From Abelmoschus esculentus (taxonomy: Eukaryota; Streptophyta; Magnoliopsida; Malvales; Malvaceae), in assembly GCA_035048815.1 (NCBI GenBank), contig JAUCBN010000001.1:20723001-20787000 (forward strand): 64,000 nt of DNA, given 5' to 3'. Each line of letters starts with the position of its first letter. The first letter of the stretch is position 1. A model generated the notes under the pieces. It saw only the letters and a program-made list of their open reading frames with translations. It ran no database searches and was not told the DNA's origin. The position numbers and the translations under genes are program-made. Shown here piece by piece: positions 23,228-34,900 of this stretch.

Positions 23228-23880
23228 TGATGTAAAATGCAGCGGAATAAAGATGATATGATGTTGGTGACGATTATTTGGTTGATGGAAAGATGGTGTG
23301 AGGTTGAAGATGAATATGGTTTGATGGTTTTTGTGTCGTCAACACCCTCCTAAGTGCAATTACTTAGGCAAGTAACCTCAAACGGCTCTAACCCACCCTC
23401 CTAAACGTGTTTGTTTAAGCAAGCGAGAGTGTGAAGATGATTCTCCCTCCTAGAACTTGAAGAATTATGTTGAAGAAATCTTCGAAGATACAAGCTATCA
23501 ACACTTGCAAAACTGAACTAACAAAGTATTTCATATATCAAATGGAAATTGAGTAACTACAAAGCATGGAAGGCACATCCTTTTATAGGTGAAGGATGGC
23601 TGAACATAATTGAAAATAATAATTAAAATTCTAGTAATTTGGAAATATTAATAGCGTGAGAATCTTGTTATTTCCTTCCTTGATGCATTAATGGCTCCCT
23701 TAGTCTTTGACTTTCCATGTTGGAGATGTTGGAGATGCCTTGATTTAAGGAGAAAAAGATAGCTTCAATTCTGTTCCCTTTGATGTTCACACGGACGGTG
23801 AAGATTGAATGAAGTGTTGTGGCAGCATAGAGAGTGGTGGATATGGTATGTTTGGGGATGATATTATCTTATTCTAAAGG
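23228..23880 (-). repeat. LTR A2 (3' LTR of element A)
   Basis: In sense it ends CATTTTACATCA at 23228. It is collinear with 29399-29981 (LTR A1). TATA-like CTATAAAA lies at 23588-23581. It has a perfect stem-loop at 23349-23368 (CCTAAGT/ACTTAGG). It contains the empty Tekay target site GAAGT at 23811-23815. The sense start is not resolved, because both copies follow the same Pol tail. Confidence 0.82.
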
Positions 23881-23905
23881 CCTTATTACCTAAATAATAT
23901 GATTT

Positions 23906-24246
23906 CTAATTGGCCTTAATTAAAATATTTGACCCAAACTTCATAATGTAGTATTGGGCCAAAATAACACAAACTATGAATGACCTATTAAGGAGGTTTA
24001 AATACAATCTGGTCATGCACTTCATTTTGGCCCTCAATTTGGGTATGTGTGACCCATTGTCTTTGAAAGATGAAGAATAATAGCTTTCTCCATGGAATTC
24101 TTTGGTCTTCATACTAGTTTGTAATCCCTTGCTCAAGAATCCTTGGACAACAATATTCAGTTTGTCTTGGAGTTGTTTGGACTAGGATCGAGTGATTGGG
24201 CCAAGTGGGAAGGTAAGACCATCTCTTTCTTGAATATGGTGTGTGG
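23906..24246 (-). pseudogene. Pol tail and 3' region of element A
   Basis: It continues from the integrase with DTCSTHHIQERDGLTFPLGP at about 24246-24187, then ITRS and, after a stop, QGFLSKGLQTSMKTK in the next part. It is collinear with 8576-8950. This is the intact, array-free version of the tail, showing what normally lies upstream (FEEGVDD joined to integrase). Confidence 0.75.
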
Positions 24247-26700
24247 AACATGTATCATCTACTCCCTCCTCAAAAGGATTCGCCCTCGAATCTGAAACAT
24301 CAAAGGAAGAAAGGTCAGACACATTAAAAGAGGAACACATTATACTCACCGGGTAAATCAATACGATATGCATTGTCATTGATCCTTTCGATGATTTGGA
24401 ATGGTCCATCTCCGCTTGGATTCAACTTGCACTTTCATTGGTTAGGAAATCGCTCCTTTCTGAAGTGTACCCAAACCCAATCACTAGGTTAAAAGACAAC
24501 TTGGTGACGTCCTTTGTTGATTTTGTTTGCATTTGTCTCATATGTTTTCTCCATCATTTATTTCGCTTTGGCATGAATAAACTTCACCAAATCAGCCTTC
24601 TTTCGTCACCTATGCTTGACATATGATCCAAAGGCAAAAGAACAAGATCTAAAGTAATCAAGGGGTTAAAAACCATAAACTACTTCAAATGGAGAGTAGC
24701 CGGTAGTGGTGTGAATAGAACGACTATAAGCAAATTCTACAAATGGTAAACATTTTTCCCAATGACAAGTATTCTTACCTACAACTGTTCTAATTAAAGC
24801 ACCCAAAATTCGGTTGATTACCTCAATTTGACCATCAGTTTGTGGGTGACAAATAGTATAGTAAAGGAGCTTTGTACCTATCTTTCCCCACAATACTTTC
24901 TAGAATTGGCTAATGGATTTAACATCCGTATCAGAAATAACCGTACGTGGAACACCATGAACCCTTACCACCTCTAAGAAAAAAAGATAAGCTACATGTG
25001 TAGCATCATCCGTCTTGTGACAGGGAATAAAATGTGCCATTTTGGAAAACATGTCCACAACGACAAAGATACTATCTCGACCTTTCTTGGTATGAGGTAA
25101 ACCAAGAATGAAAGTCCATAGATAAATCAACCCAAGGTGAAGAAGGGATAGGAAGAGGTGTATACAAACCATTAGGTAGTACCTTCGATTTAGCTTGTTT
25201 ACATGTGATGCAAGAAGAACACACCTTTTCCACCGTTTTGCGCATATGTGGCCAAAAAAATGTTCCTTGACCATGTCAAGGGTCTTGGTGATGCCAAAAT
25301 GTCCCATTAAGCCTCCCTAATGTGATTCATGAACTAGAAATTCTCGAATAGAGCCTTGTGGTATGCACAATCTATTCATTCGGAAAAGAAAATCATCTAC
25401 AAGATAAAACTTGTTAAATGCACCCTTAAGACAATGGTTATAAATATCTAAAAAATCTGGATCATTAGGATACAAGTCTTCAATGTGTTCAAAACCAAGG
25501 ATAGTAGCATGCATTTGAGTAATTAGAGTATACATTCGGGAAAGTGCACCAGCTACTATGTTATCTTTACCTTTCTTATACTTGATTCTATAAGGAAATG
25601 ATTCAATGAACTCAACCCATCGAGCATGTCTTTTGCTCAAATTACCTTGACTATTTAGCCACTTCAAGGATTCGTGGTGAGTATGAATGACAAACTCTTT
25701 GGGTAAGAGGTAGTGTTGCCAAACTTCAAGGGCACGAACTAAGGCGAGGAGCTCCTTATCATAAGTGGAATAGTTGAGTTGCGCTCCCTTTAACTTCTTG
25801 CTAAAGTAAGCAACTGGTTGCTTTTCCTGTAGAAGGACTACACCTATGCCTATTCCTGAGGCATCACATTCTAACTCAAAAGTGTTAGAAAAATCAGGAC
25901 GCCTAAGAATTGGGGCTGAACAAAGTTTACCTTTCAAGGTTTGGAAAGCCTCTTCTTGTGCTTTTCCCCATGAAAAAACCTACCGTTTTCTTGATGATTT
26001 CAGTCAATGGTACGACAATGGTGGAGAAGTCCTTGACAAAGCGACAGTAGAAACTTGCTAAGACATGAAATGGTCGTACCTCGGTGATGGAAGTTGGTGT
26101 AGGCCATTCTTGGATTGCCTTCACCTTTTCATCATCGACATGGATATCTTGTGAACTTATGATAAAGCCTAAAAATATAAGCTTGTTACTACAAAAATAA
26201 AACAACAACAAACTTACCTATAAACTCCCTCAAAACGTGGTTCATGAGTCGCATGAATGTTCTAGGCGCATTAGTCAAGCCAAAAGGCATGACTGTCCAC
26301 TTGTATAACCCAAACTTTGTCTTGAAAGCAATTTTCCACTCATCTCCTTCCTTCCTTCTGTTTTGATGATAACCACTCTTCAAATCGATCTTTGTAAAGT
26401 TCATCAAACATGTCGTACCATTATGGTGTGGGATAGGATGCCTATACATTATGGTGATTTGGTTGATGGGATGACAATCAACACACATTTGATGTGAACC
26501 ATCTTTCTTGGGCACCAAGAGACTAGAACGACACAAGGGCTAAGACTCTCACGAATATAGCCTTTTTTTAGCAACTGACCTATTTGTCTTTCTAATTCCT
26601 TGGTTTCTTCAGGATTACACCGATAAGCTGGACGGTTTAGAAGAGAAGAACCTGGAATTAGATCAATCTGGTGTTCAATACCTCTTTCGGGTGGCAAACC
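24247..26700 (-). pseudogene. Element A reverse transcriptase, RNase H and integrase (broken)
   Basis: Reverse transcriptase at about 26697-25930: GSSLLNRPAYRCNPEETKEL, RESLSPC, VPKKDGSHQMCVDC, LKSGYHQ and VMPFGLTNAPRTFMRLMNH. The catalytic YxDD region is deleted: FVVV is followed almost directly by CSNKLIFLGF (junction at about 26190-26205). RNase H at about 25880-25550: ECDASGIGIG, YDKELLALVRALE, VIHTHHESLKWL. Integrase from about 25330: an HHCC-like region with GHFG, then DMFSKMAHFIPC, SDTDVKSISQF followed by a stop at the usual Trp, TDGQIEVINR, TTTGYSPFEVVYGF and the C-terminal PSDWVWV. A frameshift near 25110 separates the first catalytic Asp (MDF) from what follows. The element cannot mobilise itself. 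Confidence 0.85.
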
Positions 26701-26994
26701 ATTAGGTGGATCACTTAAAACATCCTAAAATTCCTGTAAAAGAGAAAGAAACACACTAGGCAAATTTTCATTAAGGTTAAAGATTGATAAAATAATTTTG
26801 CCTAAATCGGACAAGGATACAAGGTTGTTTTGAGAAAAGAGCTTGTCTCACATCTTTATCACTCGAATATTTATTTTGAATCACTCTTTTCTTCTCACAA
26901 CTAGGTTGTTCACTCACCAACCCTGGGCCTTTAATGATTTGGCTTTTGTTACTAATGGCCTCTTTTGCATTTGCCTTCTTATCATCCTTTTTTT

Positions 26995-27490
26995 TTATTT
27001 TCCCACTCCCTCCCAAAACTGCTTCATTTTCATTTGATCTTTGTACACATTTTTGGGATCTAAAGAGGCTAAGTTGAACCTTTTTCCTTTATACACAAGT
27101 GAATATTTGTTCAACCCACAATGGTGGGTTACATCTCTATCATATTGCCATGGTCTTCCTATCAATAAGTGAGCAGCTTGCATAGGAATAACATCACACC
27201 AAACATCATCATGGTAATTGCCCATATTGAAAGTGATTAATGAACGTTTGGTTACCTTCAATTTGGATCCTTCATGAGCCATTGTAGATAGTATGGCTTG
27301 GGATGACGCTCACAAGGTAGGTTGAGAGAATCCACGAGATAACTATTCACAACATTTCCACAACTTCCACTATCGATGATAACAGAGTACATCTTGCCAT
27401 TAATTGAGCATCGAGAATGAAAGATGTTAGTTCTTTGTAAAGTAGCATCATCAGCTACTTGGATGTTAAGAGCTTGTCGAATCACCAAAC
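26995..27490 (-). pseudogene. Element A aspartic protease region
   Basis: At 27488-27258: NIFHSRCSINGKMYSVIIDS followed by GSCGNVV, a D-S-G retropepsin active site with the usual flanking hydrophobic strand. After a frame change it continues at 27282-26995 with DVIPMQAAHLLIGRPWQYDR, the typical protease-to-RT segment of plant gypsy elements. It would mature the Gag-Pol precursor. Confidence 0.78.
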
Positions 27491-27499
27491 ATCAAGGAT

Positions 27500-28640
27500 C
27501 AAGTTCGTCAATGTCATACTCTTTGAGATCAACATCCTCTTCAAACATGTTCTGCTCTTCCTTCTCAGAATCAGATGAATAGGCACCATCATCTCGAATA
27601 AGGAAAAGTCGTTAGTTTGGGCAATCACGTTGATAATGACCGTGTCCTTTTCATTTGAAACATTCAACATCTCTAGTCCGAGCTTGCTTTTGGAAAGATT
27701 CAGCAATAAGAGAGGATTTGGACGATGGTTCTATTCTCCTTGAAGATGTTGGCACCTCCTCCTTGGTCTTATATCTACTAGAATCTACCGAAGGTTTAGT
27801 AGGAGTTGATAAAGGTGAAGGTGAAGAAGTACCTCTATCATATGAATAATATGTTCTTTGTCGGAACTTTCACCATTGTTGGTTCTCAATGGCAATGGCT
27901 ATTTGAAGTGTCTCCGGACGGTCGACATAGTTCTGAAGATCAAGCACATCATGGATGTTGTCATTAAGTCCCATAATAACCCTTGCCAATGTATCATCTT
28001 CATCTTCTCGGATATTAGCTCTTTAGATTAAGGCTTTCATCTCTTTGTAGTATTCTTCGACTGTTCTGCTACTTTGTCTCAATCTTTGAAGCTTTTTTTT
28101 AAGCTCTCGTTGGTAGTGTGGGGGAATGAAACGCCTCATGATGTGTTTGAGCTCTTCCCATGAACGTACTCTACCCTCCCCATTGTTGTTTCTAGTCTTT
28201 GTCAATTGAGTCCACCAAACTAGAGCATACTCAGAAAACTCGAAGACTAACATCTGGACTTGTTCTTCATCGGAACATGGGTAGTAGGAGAAGATAAGAT
28301 CGACTTTACTTTCCCAATCACAATAACCATCTGGGTCATACCTTCCTTTGAATGAAGGAATTGTGATCTTTGGTTTTGAAAAGATATCACGATCTTGGGC
28401 AGCTTGTCGGGGCTCATCAAAGCGTGGGTTAGGCCTTGGTGCCATACGATTGTTACATCCTATGTTTAGTCGGTATTGTCTCTATGGTTCCACATATTCA
28501 ACCGCTTGGGCTGGATGGTGTTGCTCTGGTGGAACTGGCCTATCTTCTCTCATGGCTCGTACCTTGTCCTCGGTTCGAGTGAGCCTTGTTAAGATCTCGT
28601 TGAGAGATGCTTTGATTTGAGCTATATCGTTGGCCTAACT
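27500..28640 (-). pseudogene. Element A gag (broken)
   Basis: A leader segment (SLNEILTRLTRTEDKVRAM, about 28610-28550) is followed by the main frame 28445-28023: KITIPSFKGRYDPDGYCDWE, VLVWW-like ALVWWTQL, RFIPPHYQRELKKKLQRLRQ and VEEYYKEMKALI. Further downstream is a zinc knuckle at 27621-27662 in which the second cysteine codon is TGA (C-F-K-stop-K-G-H-G-H-Y-Q-R-D-C). Length and order fit a plant chromovirus-like Gag. Confidence 0.8.
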
Positions 28641-29398
28641 ATCACTTTTTGTGCTTTTCTGGTGTCTTTTGTCATTCTGTAAAACACTCAAAAAAATTTA
28701 AAAGGAATAGAAAATAAAACAAGAAATCTCACGAATCACACCAAGAAAGAAAAACTTAGCTAGGCAAGTAAGTCGATCTTGTACACTTTAAAGGATTTTC
28801 TGCCACAATTCAACAAATTATATTGTAGTTCGAATCCTAACAAAACAGCCCGAAGGAACTAGGGATCCAAAGAAAGAATGACTCCAATTAAGATATAGTT
28901 GCAAGGAGATAAGAGATATGCAACTTGTAATCCTACTAACACAAGAAAGAGAACATGTTAGATGATGTATATGAACCAATGAAAACTTGACAAACGAATC
29001 CTGAATCTAAGATTCAAAGAAAATTAAATTTGAAATTGTTACCCAATCTAGAATCAACTTGGAAAATTAAATCCAAGATAAATCTAAAAGAACAAGCACC
29101 AATGTGAACATGATAAATAAAGGTAGGGGATGATGTTTCATGACGATGACTTGTAGTGGTTGATTGCAATAGGAAACAATGGTGACAAAGATATAGTTTC
29201 TATCTCATTTTGTTTATTTTTTTGAATTTTTTTGGTTTAAAGAAACTAAATAAATGTGATAAGTATAAAAAAAGTTAAAAATGAAAAAATCACACAAAAA
29301 TCAAGAATAAACCCTTATCGTGTGTTGGCAGCAAAATTTGGAAAAATGTCAAGAACGATATTTGAAGCTCCAAGAATCATCCTAAATATGAAACCAAA
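28641..29398 (-). other. Leader of element A
   Basis: Untranslated region between LTR A1 and gag. On the minus strand the LTR is followed by TTTGGTTTCATATTTAGG, a possible decayed initiator-Met primer-binding site (TGGTATCAGAGC is the standard form). No gene is seen in the remaining AT-rich sequence. Confidence 0.5.
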
Positions 29399-29981
29399 TG
29401 ATTTAAAATGCAGCGGAATAGAGATGATATGTTGTTGGTAGCGATGGTTTGGTTGATGGAAAGATGGTGTGAGGTTGAAGATGAATATGGTTTGATGTTT
29501 TTTGCGTCCTCGACACCCTCCTAAGTGCAATTACTTAGGCAAGTAACCTCAAACGGCTCTAACCCACCCTTATAAACGTGTTTGTTTAAGCAAGCGAGAG
29601 TGTGAAGATGATTCTCCCTCCTAAAACTTGAAGAACTATGTTGAAGAAATCTTCGAAGATACAATCTATCAATAACTGCAAAAATGAACTAACCAAGTAT
29701 TCATATATCAAAAGGAAATTGAGTGACTACAAAGCATGGAAGGCACATCCTTTTATAAGTGAAGGATGGCTGAACATAATTGGAAATAATAATTAAAATT
29801 CTAGTAATTTATAAATAATAAGGGCATGAGAATCTTGTTATTTCCTTGATGCATGAATGGCTCCCTTGGTCTTTGACTTTCCATGCTGGAGATGTTGGAG
29901 ATGCCTTGATTTAAGGAGAAAAAGATAGTGTCAATTCTGGTCCCTTTGATGTTCACACGGACGGTGGAGATTAAATGAAGT
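29399..29981 (-). repeat. LTR A1, larger piece (interrupted by Tekay)
   Basis: In sense it ends CATTTTAAATCA at 29399; stem-loop at 29520-29539; collinear with LTR A2. It stops at 29981 where the Tekay LTR starts. The missing sense-upstream part is at 8736-9022, on the plus strand outside the inversion. Confidence 0.85.
29977..29981 (-). other. Target-site duplication of Tekay element (right copy)
   Basis: GAAGT on the plus strand, ACTTC in element sense. It matches 9018-9022. Confidence 0.85.
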
Positions 29982-31966
29982 TGTAACCCCTAAAATTAAC
30001 CTAATTTCTTAGATTACAAGTTAGGGTTTGCGATATGAAAACTTGTTTTGTAAGTTAGGGTTTTTATAGAATTAAACATATTAATAATTTAAAAAACTGA
30101 ACATTTAAACAAACTGAGTTCAACCCACAAATTATCAAATAAAAATCATAGTCCAAAGTTTATTACAAAATAATAATGAAAATGTCCAGAACTAAACGTT
30201 GCTCCTGAAATCATATTAAAAATCTGAATACTGAAAACAAACGTAGTGTATCTAAAAACAGGATCCTCAAATTACCGTACGGAGTCTAGATCTGTGATCT
30301 AAAACAGGAAACTAAGAGGGTGTAAGCTAGGGAGCCCAGTGTGTCTCTAGTGTGCAGATAAACAGACTCAGATAACAAAGCAGGACATATGATACAATGT
30401 ATGCATGAATGTACCCAATACCGAACACCATCAGAAGAGTAAGTTCCCCAGAACCACTCTAACTCCATCACACCAAACAGAAGTGGAACTCGACCTGCAG
30501 GTGGAGCCACTGAACAGAAATGGTACATTACAAAACCACTGAACAGAAGTGATAAATCACTAACTTCTCCGTACACATATAATCTAACCAGATGAAATGA
30601 TAAATGCAAATACAGAATCAGAATGCATATCTTAATATCTAACATGAGGCATACATGGTAATTACAGAATAAAAAATAAATGTAATTACAGAACGATGCA
30701 TGATCATACAAAGTTTAAAAGAAATGGAAGACACAGAAATACAGAATTTAACAGAAGAGAACACACCTGAAGCAGAAGGTCAACGCCTAGAATGATGCCT
30801 ACTAGACTCAGCTCTACCATTAGATCGAGCAAGTGTAGAACCTATGATTAACAGAAAATTAGAAACATTACTATGCCATTAACAGATAAGTACACGTAAC
30901 AGAAGTGATACGAAACTCACGTGCGGGTCCCGAAGACTGGTAAACAGGAGGTCGTCTAGGTTGAGGAGGAGGCTATTGCTCGGAATAAGAATCCATGTCA
31001 CCTGAACCAAACAGAAATTGATTTAGAATCCAAAACAGAAAACTTCCAGATAAGGCATTCAAACTTAAAAGCCCTAAAAACGACACTTCGAGTTCGAATT
31101 TCAAAAAATGGATAACGCCATCGGACTCAGGAAATCGAAAAACATACGGTGGGATTGGGTCAGAAAAAGTCAATTGCTGACGTCAACAGTGATATCATCA
31201 AGTCAATGTTAACGTCAGTAATGATGTTAGTAGTGATGCCAGCGGATGACATCAGCGGGTTGGAAGTTGGGTCGGTCGGGTCAGATCGAGTCGGTCACGG
31301 GCCGGGACAGACTTTTTCCGAGAAAATCTGGGTTTTCCAAAATTTTCCCAATCTATTTTAACAGATTTTTGGACTCTCTCTCACCCCCTGATTCGATTAA
31401 AACACCCCTTCAACAACAAAACAACAAAACAAATTAAAACAAATCTAAATCCCTCTCTCATAAACATTTCCGAACCCTTATTCAAACCTAAACTCTTCAC
31501 ACATCTTCCATCCTTCAAAACAAGAAACAACCCCCTCAACACTCACTCTCAAACGATTAAAAACAACAAACGAAACCGGAAGAATGAAGATGGTGATTAC
31601 ATACCAAACGAAAGGAAACAAAGACCACAAGAACACAAGTAAGATCGGAGAGTGATAAGGAAAGGAAAGTTTCAGGTTTTCTTTAGATTATTGCCGAAAG
31701 ATAGGAATAAAACGAGTAAGAATAAAAAGAAATTAAATGAGAAATAAATTCCCAGATAATTGAAATGGATAAAAGGAGGAAGAACTACCATATTTGAAAA
31801 ATGGTAAAAATACCATTCAAGGGTCTGAGTTTTATATTTTTGAATTTCCACACTTAAGCCCTCAACTTTTAGAAATCCACAAAATGACCAATGAAAAATC
31901 CCCAATTTCTAGGGTTCTAAAATTAGGGATTTTGGTTTTGAAAAAGGAAAAAATTGGGTTGTTACA
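29982..31966 (-). repeat. 3' LTR of Tekay-like chromovirus (1985 bp)
   Basis: Sense begins TGTAACAACCC at 31966 and ends GGGGTTACA at 29982, with TGTAAC/GTTACA terminal inverted repeats. It contains about 600 bp (about 30480-31080) not present in the 5' LTR. Frames at 30286-30711 and 31672-32071 are LTR sequence. Confidence 0.9.
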
Positions 31967-31978
31967 ACTCTTCCCCTT
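31967..31978 (-). other. Polypurine tract of Tekay element
   Basis: AAGGGGAAGAGT in sense, directly before the 3' LTR; the expected plus-strand primer site. Confidence 0.75.
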
Positions 31979-34706
31979 ACAGAAAATTTCGTCCTCGAAA
32001 TTTACCTGGATCAAAGAGATACGGATACTGAGCTTTGATAACTGATTTGGGCTCCCATGTAACCTCATCATAACCTCGATTATGCTAGAAAACCTTAATC
32101 ATCTTAATGGTTTTCCTCCGAAGGACTTTCAGGTCCTGAGCAATAATCTCAACTGGTTCCTCCTCATAACACAAATCTGGACGGATCTCAAAATCCTCAA
32201 CTGACAGAACATGAGACAGATCGGCTCGATAACGTCTCAGTACAGAAACATGGAACACATCATGAATATGCTTGAGTTCTGGTGGTAATTCAAGCTGATA
32301 AGCTACAGGTCCAACACGTCTGAGAATACGGTAAGGTCCAATATAGCGGAGACTGAGCTTACCCTTACGGCCAAAACGGAGTACCTTCCTCCTCGGAGAT
32401 ACTTTCAAAAATAACTCATCATCAACCTCAAACTCAAGATCCTTACGCCCCAAATCTGCATAGGATTTCTATCTATCAAAAGCGACCTTAAGCCGATCCC
32501 GAATCAATCTAACTATCTCCTCAGCCTCATGTACAAGATCTGGACCCAGTAAACGGTGCTCATTAAGCTTAGTCCATCCAATAGGGGTGCGACACTTACG
32601 CCCATACAGAGCCTCATAAGGTGCCATTTTAATACTGGCCTGATAATTGTTATTATAAGCGAACTCTGCCAATGGTAAGAAATCCTTCCAGCTACCTCTG
32701 AAATTCAAAATTCATCCTCTCAATATATCCTCAAGGATCTAAATCACATGCTCAGATTGACCATCGGTCTGAGGTGATATGTAGTACTAAAGTTTAACCG
32801 AGTACCCAGAGCAGAATGTAAAGAACCCCAGAACTTAGATGTAAACCTCGGATCCCGATCAGATATAATAGACAGAGGCACACCATGTAACCGAACAATA
32901 TCAAAGATGTATATCCGTGCTAGCTTACTCAAAAGGTAAGTAGTCTTGACAGGAATGAAGTGTGCAAACTAGGTCAACCGATCAACAATGACTCAAACAG
33001 AATCCTACTTTGACGTAGTCAAAGGTAAAACACTGACAAAATCCATAATCACCCGCTCTCATTTCCACTGAGAAATCTCAATATGCTGAGGAAGTCCAGA
33101 TGGACGTTGATGCTCTGCTTTGACTTTCTGGCAAGTCAAGCACCTAGACACAAAACTGACGTCTCTCTTGAGACCCTTCCACCAATACTTCTCCTAGAGA
33201 TTCCTATACATCTTATCACCACCAGGGTGCATAGAATATGGACTATCATGGGCCTCCCGGAGAATAACCTGTTTCAACTTAGAGTTCCTCGGAACATAGT
33301 AACGACCCTGGAAACATAAAACCCCATCCTGATTTAGAGAAAAGTCCCGAGGAGTTCCCTCCTTAACTTCAACAATACGATCAGCCAAGTACGGATCATT
33401 AGGCTGTTCAGCTTGAATATTAGATATCAAAGTAGGAACAACGCAGAGCTCAGCTAACAAACTATCATCCTCAAATAAACTCAACCGAGCAAAATGAGCT
33501 CTTAGATCTGAAATGGCATTGCGACTGAAGGCATCCGCAACGACATTAGCTTTACCATGATGGTAATCAATCTCACAGTCAGTCTTTTAGAAGTTCTAAC
33601 CATCGTCGCTGTCTCAGGTTAAGTTCCTTCTGAGTGAGAAGATACTTCAGACTCATATGGTCTGTAAAGATGCAACACTTCTCTCCATAGAGATAGTGTC
33701 TCCAGATTTTCAGAGTGAAGATGACTGTCGCTAACTCCAGATCATGGGTCAGATAGTTACAGTCATGCGGTTTCAACTATCGAGATGCATAAGTCACTAC
33801 CTTCCCATCCCGCATCAAAACACAACCCAAACCGGTGGATGAGGCATCACTGTAAACGGAATAGGGTTTCCCGACTTTGGCTGTATCAAAACTTGTGCTT
33901 GTGTCAGAACTAATTTGAGTTTCTCAAAACTCTCTTGCTGAGCCTCAGACCAGGTAAACGGAACATCTTTCCTCAGAAACTTAGTTAACGGAGCGGCAAT
34001 AGAAGAAAAACTCTCTACAAACCTCCGATAATAACCAGCTAAACCAAGAAAACTATGGATCTCTGCCACATTCTTGGGTTGCTTCCATCCCATAATAGCC
34101 TCAATTTTCTTCGGGTCAACCTGGATACCTTTAGCTGAAACAACATGACCCAGAAATACAACCTCAGAAAGACAGAACTCACATTTGCTGAACTTTGCAT
34201 AGAGTTGTTTCTCTCTCAGTGTCTGTAAAACAATACGAAAATATTGCTCATGTTCCTCCTCAGACTTAGAATAGACCAGAATATCATCTATGAAGATCAC
34301 AACAAACTGATCCAGGTAGGGTCGAAACACCCTATTCATCATGTCCATGAATGCTGCAAGGGCATTCGTAAGACCAAAGGGCATTACCAGAAACTCGTAG
34401 TGACCATATCGAGTTCTAAAAGTTGTTTTGAACACATCAGAATCCTTAACCTTGAGTTGGTAATAACCAAATCTCAGTTCTATCTTAGAAAACACTGAAG
34501 CACCTTAGAACTGATCAAACAGATCATCAATACGGGGAAGGGTACTTATTCTTGATGGTCAACTTGTTCAAATTTCGGTAGTCGATACACAAGCACAAAG
34601 AACCATCTTTCTTTTTAATAAATAGAACAGGCGCTCCCCACGGAGAAACACTAGGTCGTATGAAACCTCTATCCAGAAGTTCCTGTAGCTGAACTTTGAG
34701 CTCCTT
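31977..34706 (-). pseudogene. Tekay pol: RT, RNase H, integrase, chromodomain (3' half)
   Basis: It begins at ELKVQLQELLDRGFIRPSVS near 34706 and includes KKKDGSLCLCIDYRNLNKLT. RT continues at 34495-33815 with the intact FIDDILVYS box. RNase H follows (YSDAS-like, TDHMSLKYLLTQKELNLRQR). Integrase at about 33500-32470: HHCC region with CLTCQK, MDF, SDRDPRFTSKFWGSLH, TDGQSEHVI, then a stop. The C-terminal part at 32453-31977 holds VGPVAYQLELPPEL, VFHVSVLRRY and a chromodomain-like segment (YEEEPVEI, IKVF, WEPKS), ending FRGRNFL. Many stops and frame changes are present. A chromodomain with the TGTAACAACCC LTR is the basis for the Tekay/Del placement. The N-terminal half is at 10618-12587. Confidence 0.87.
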
Positions 34707-34900
34707 AATGATGTGAGCACATCATGTCAAGTTCAACAGGTTGATTCGGAGGTCTTACCATCAGGACCTATCACACGTTCTAAGGCAAAGAAATACAGGG
34801 AAGCTCTTTTCCTTACTTGTGCTAACATTTCAGATTCATTTGAGAATGTTCATGCCTTAGAATATGTTGTTTATAATGTGTTGCATGCTGATATGTGACA
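34707..34900 (+). pseudogene. Ty3/gypsy Pol tail (element D)
   Basis: It reads DVSTSCQVQQVDSEVLPSGP, ITRSKAKKYREA, then LEYVVYNVLHADM and a stop at about 34896. GPITRSKAKK is the tail motif. It starts immediately after the inversion breakpoint. In the uninverted order it follows the LTR G leader directly, i.e. without gag-pol or array. Confidence 0.75.

Larger units (their letters stand above)
12588..34706. other. Inverted segment of about 22.1 kb
   Basis: The left breakpoint lies between 12587 and 12588 and the right between 34706 and 34707. Re-inverting joins the Tekay 5' half to its 3' half at consecutive codons, joins the two parts of LTR A1, pairs the TSD ACTTC/GAAGT, and makes all array blocks forward. 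A 3-bp CTT occurs at both breakpoints. Confidence 0.85.

Noticed and set aside
12588..34706. Two separate Tekay insertions in opposite orientation instead of an inversion
   Set aside because: The two halves are complementary without overlap, meet at consecutive codons, and share one TSD pair. Two truncated insertions would not do so.
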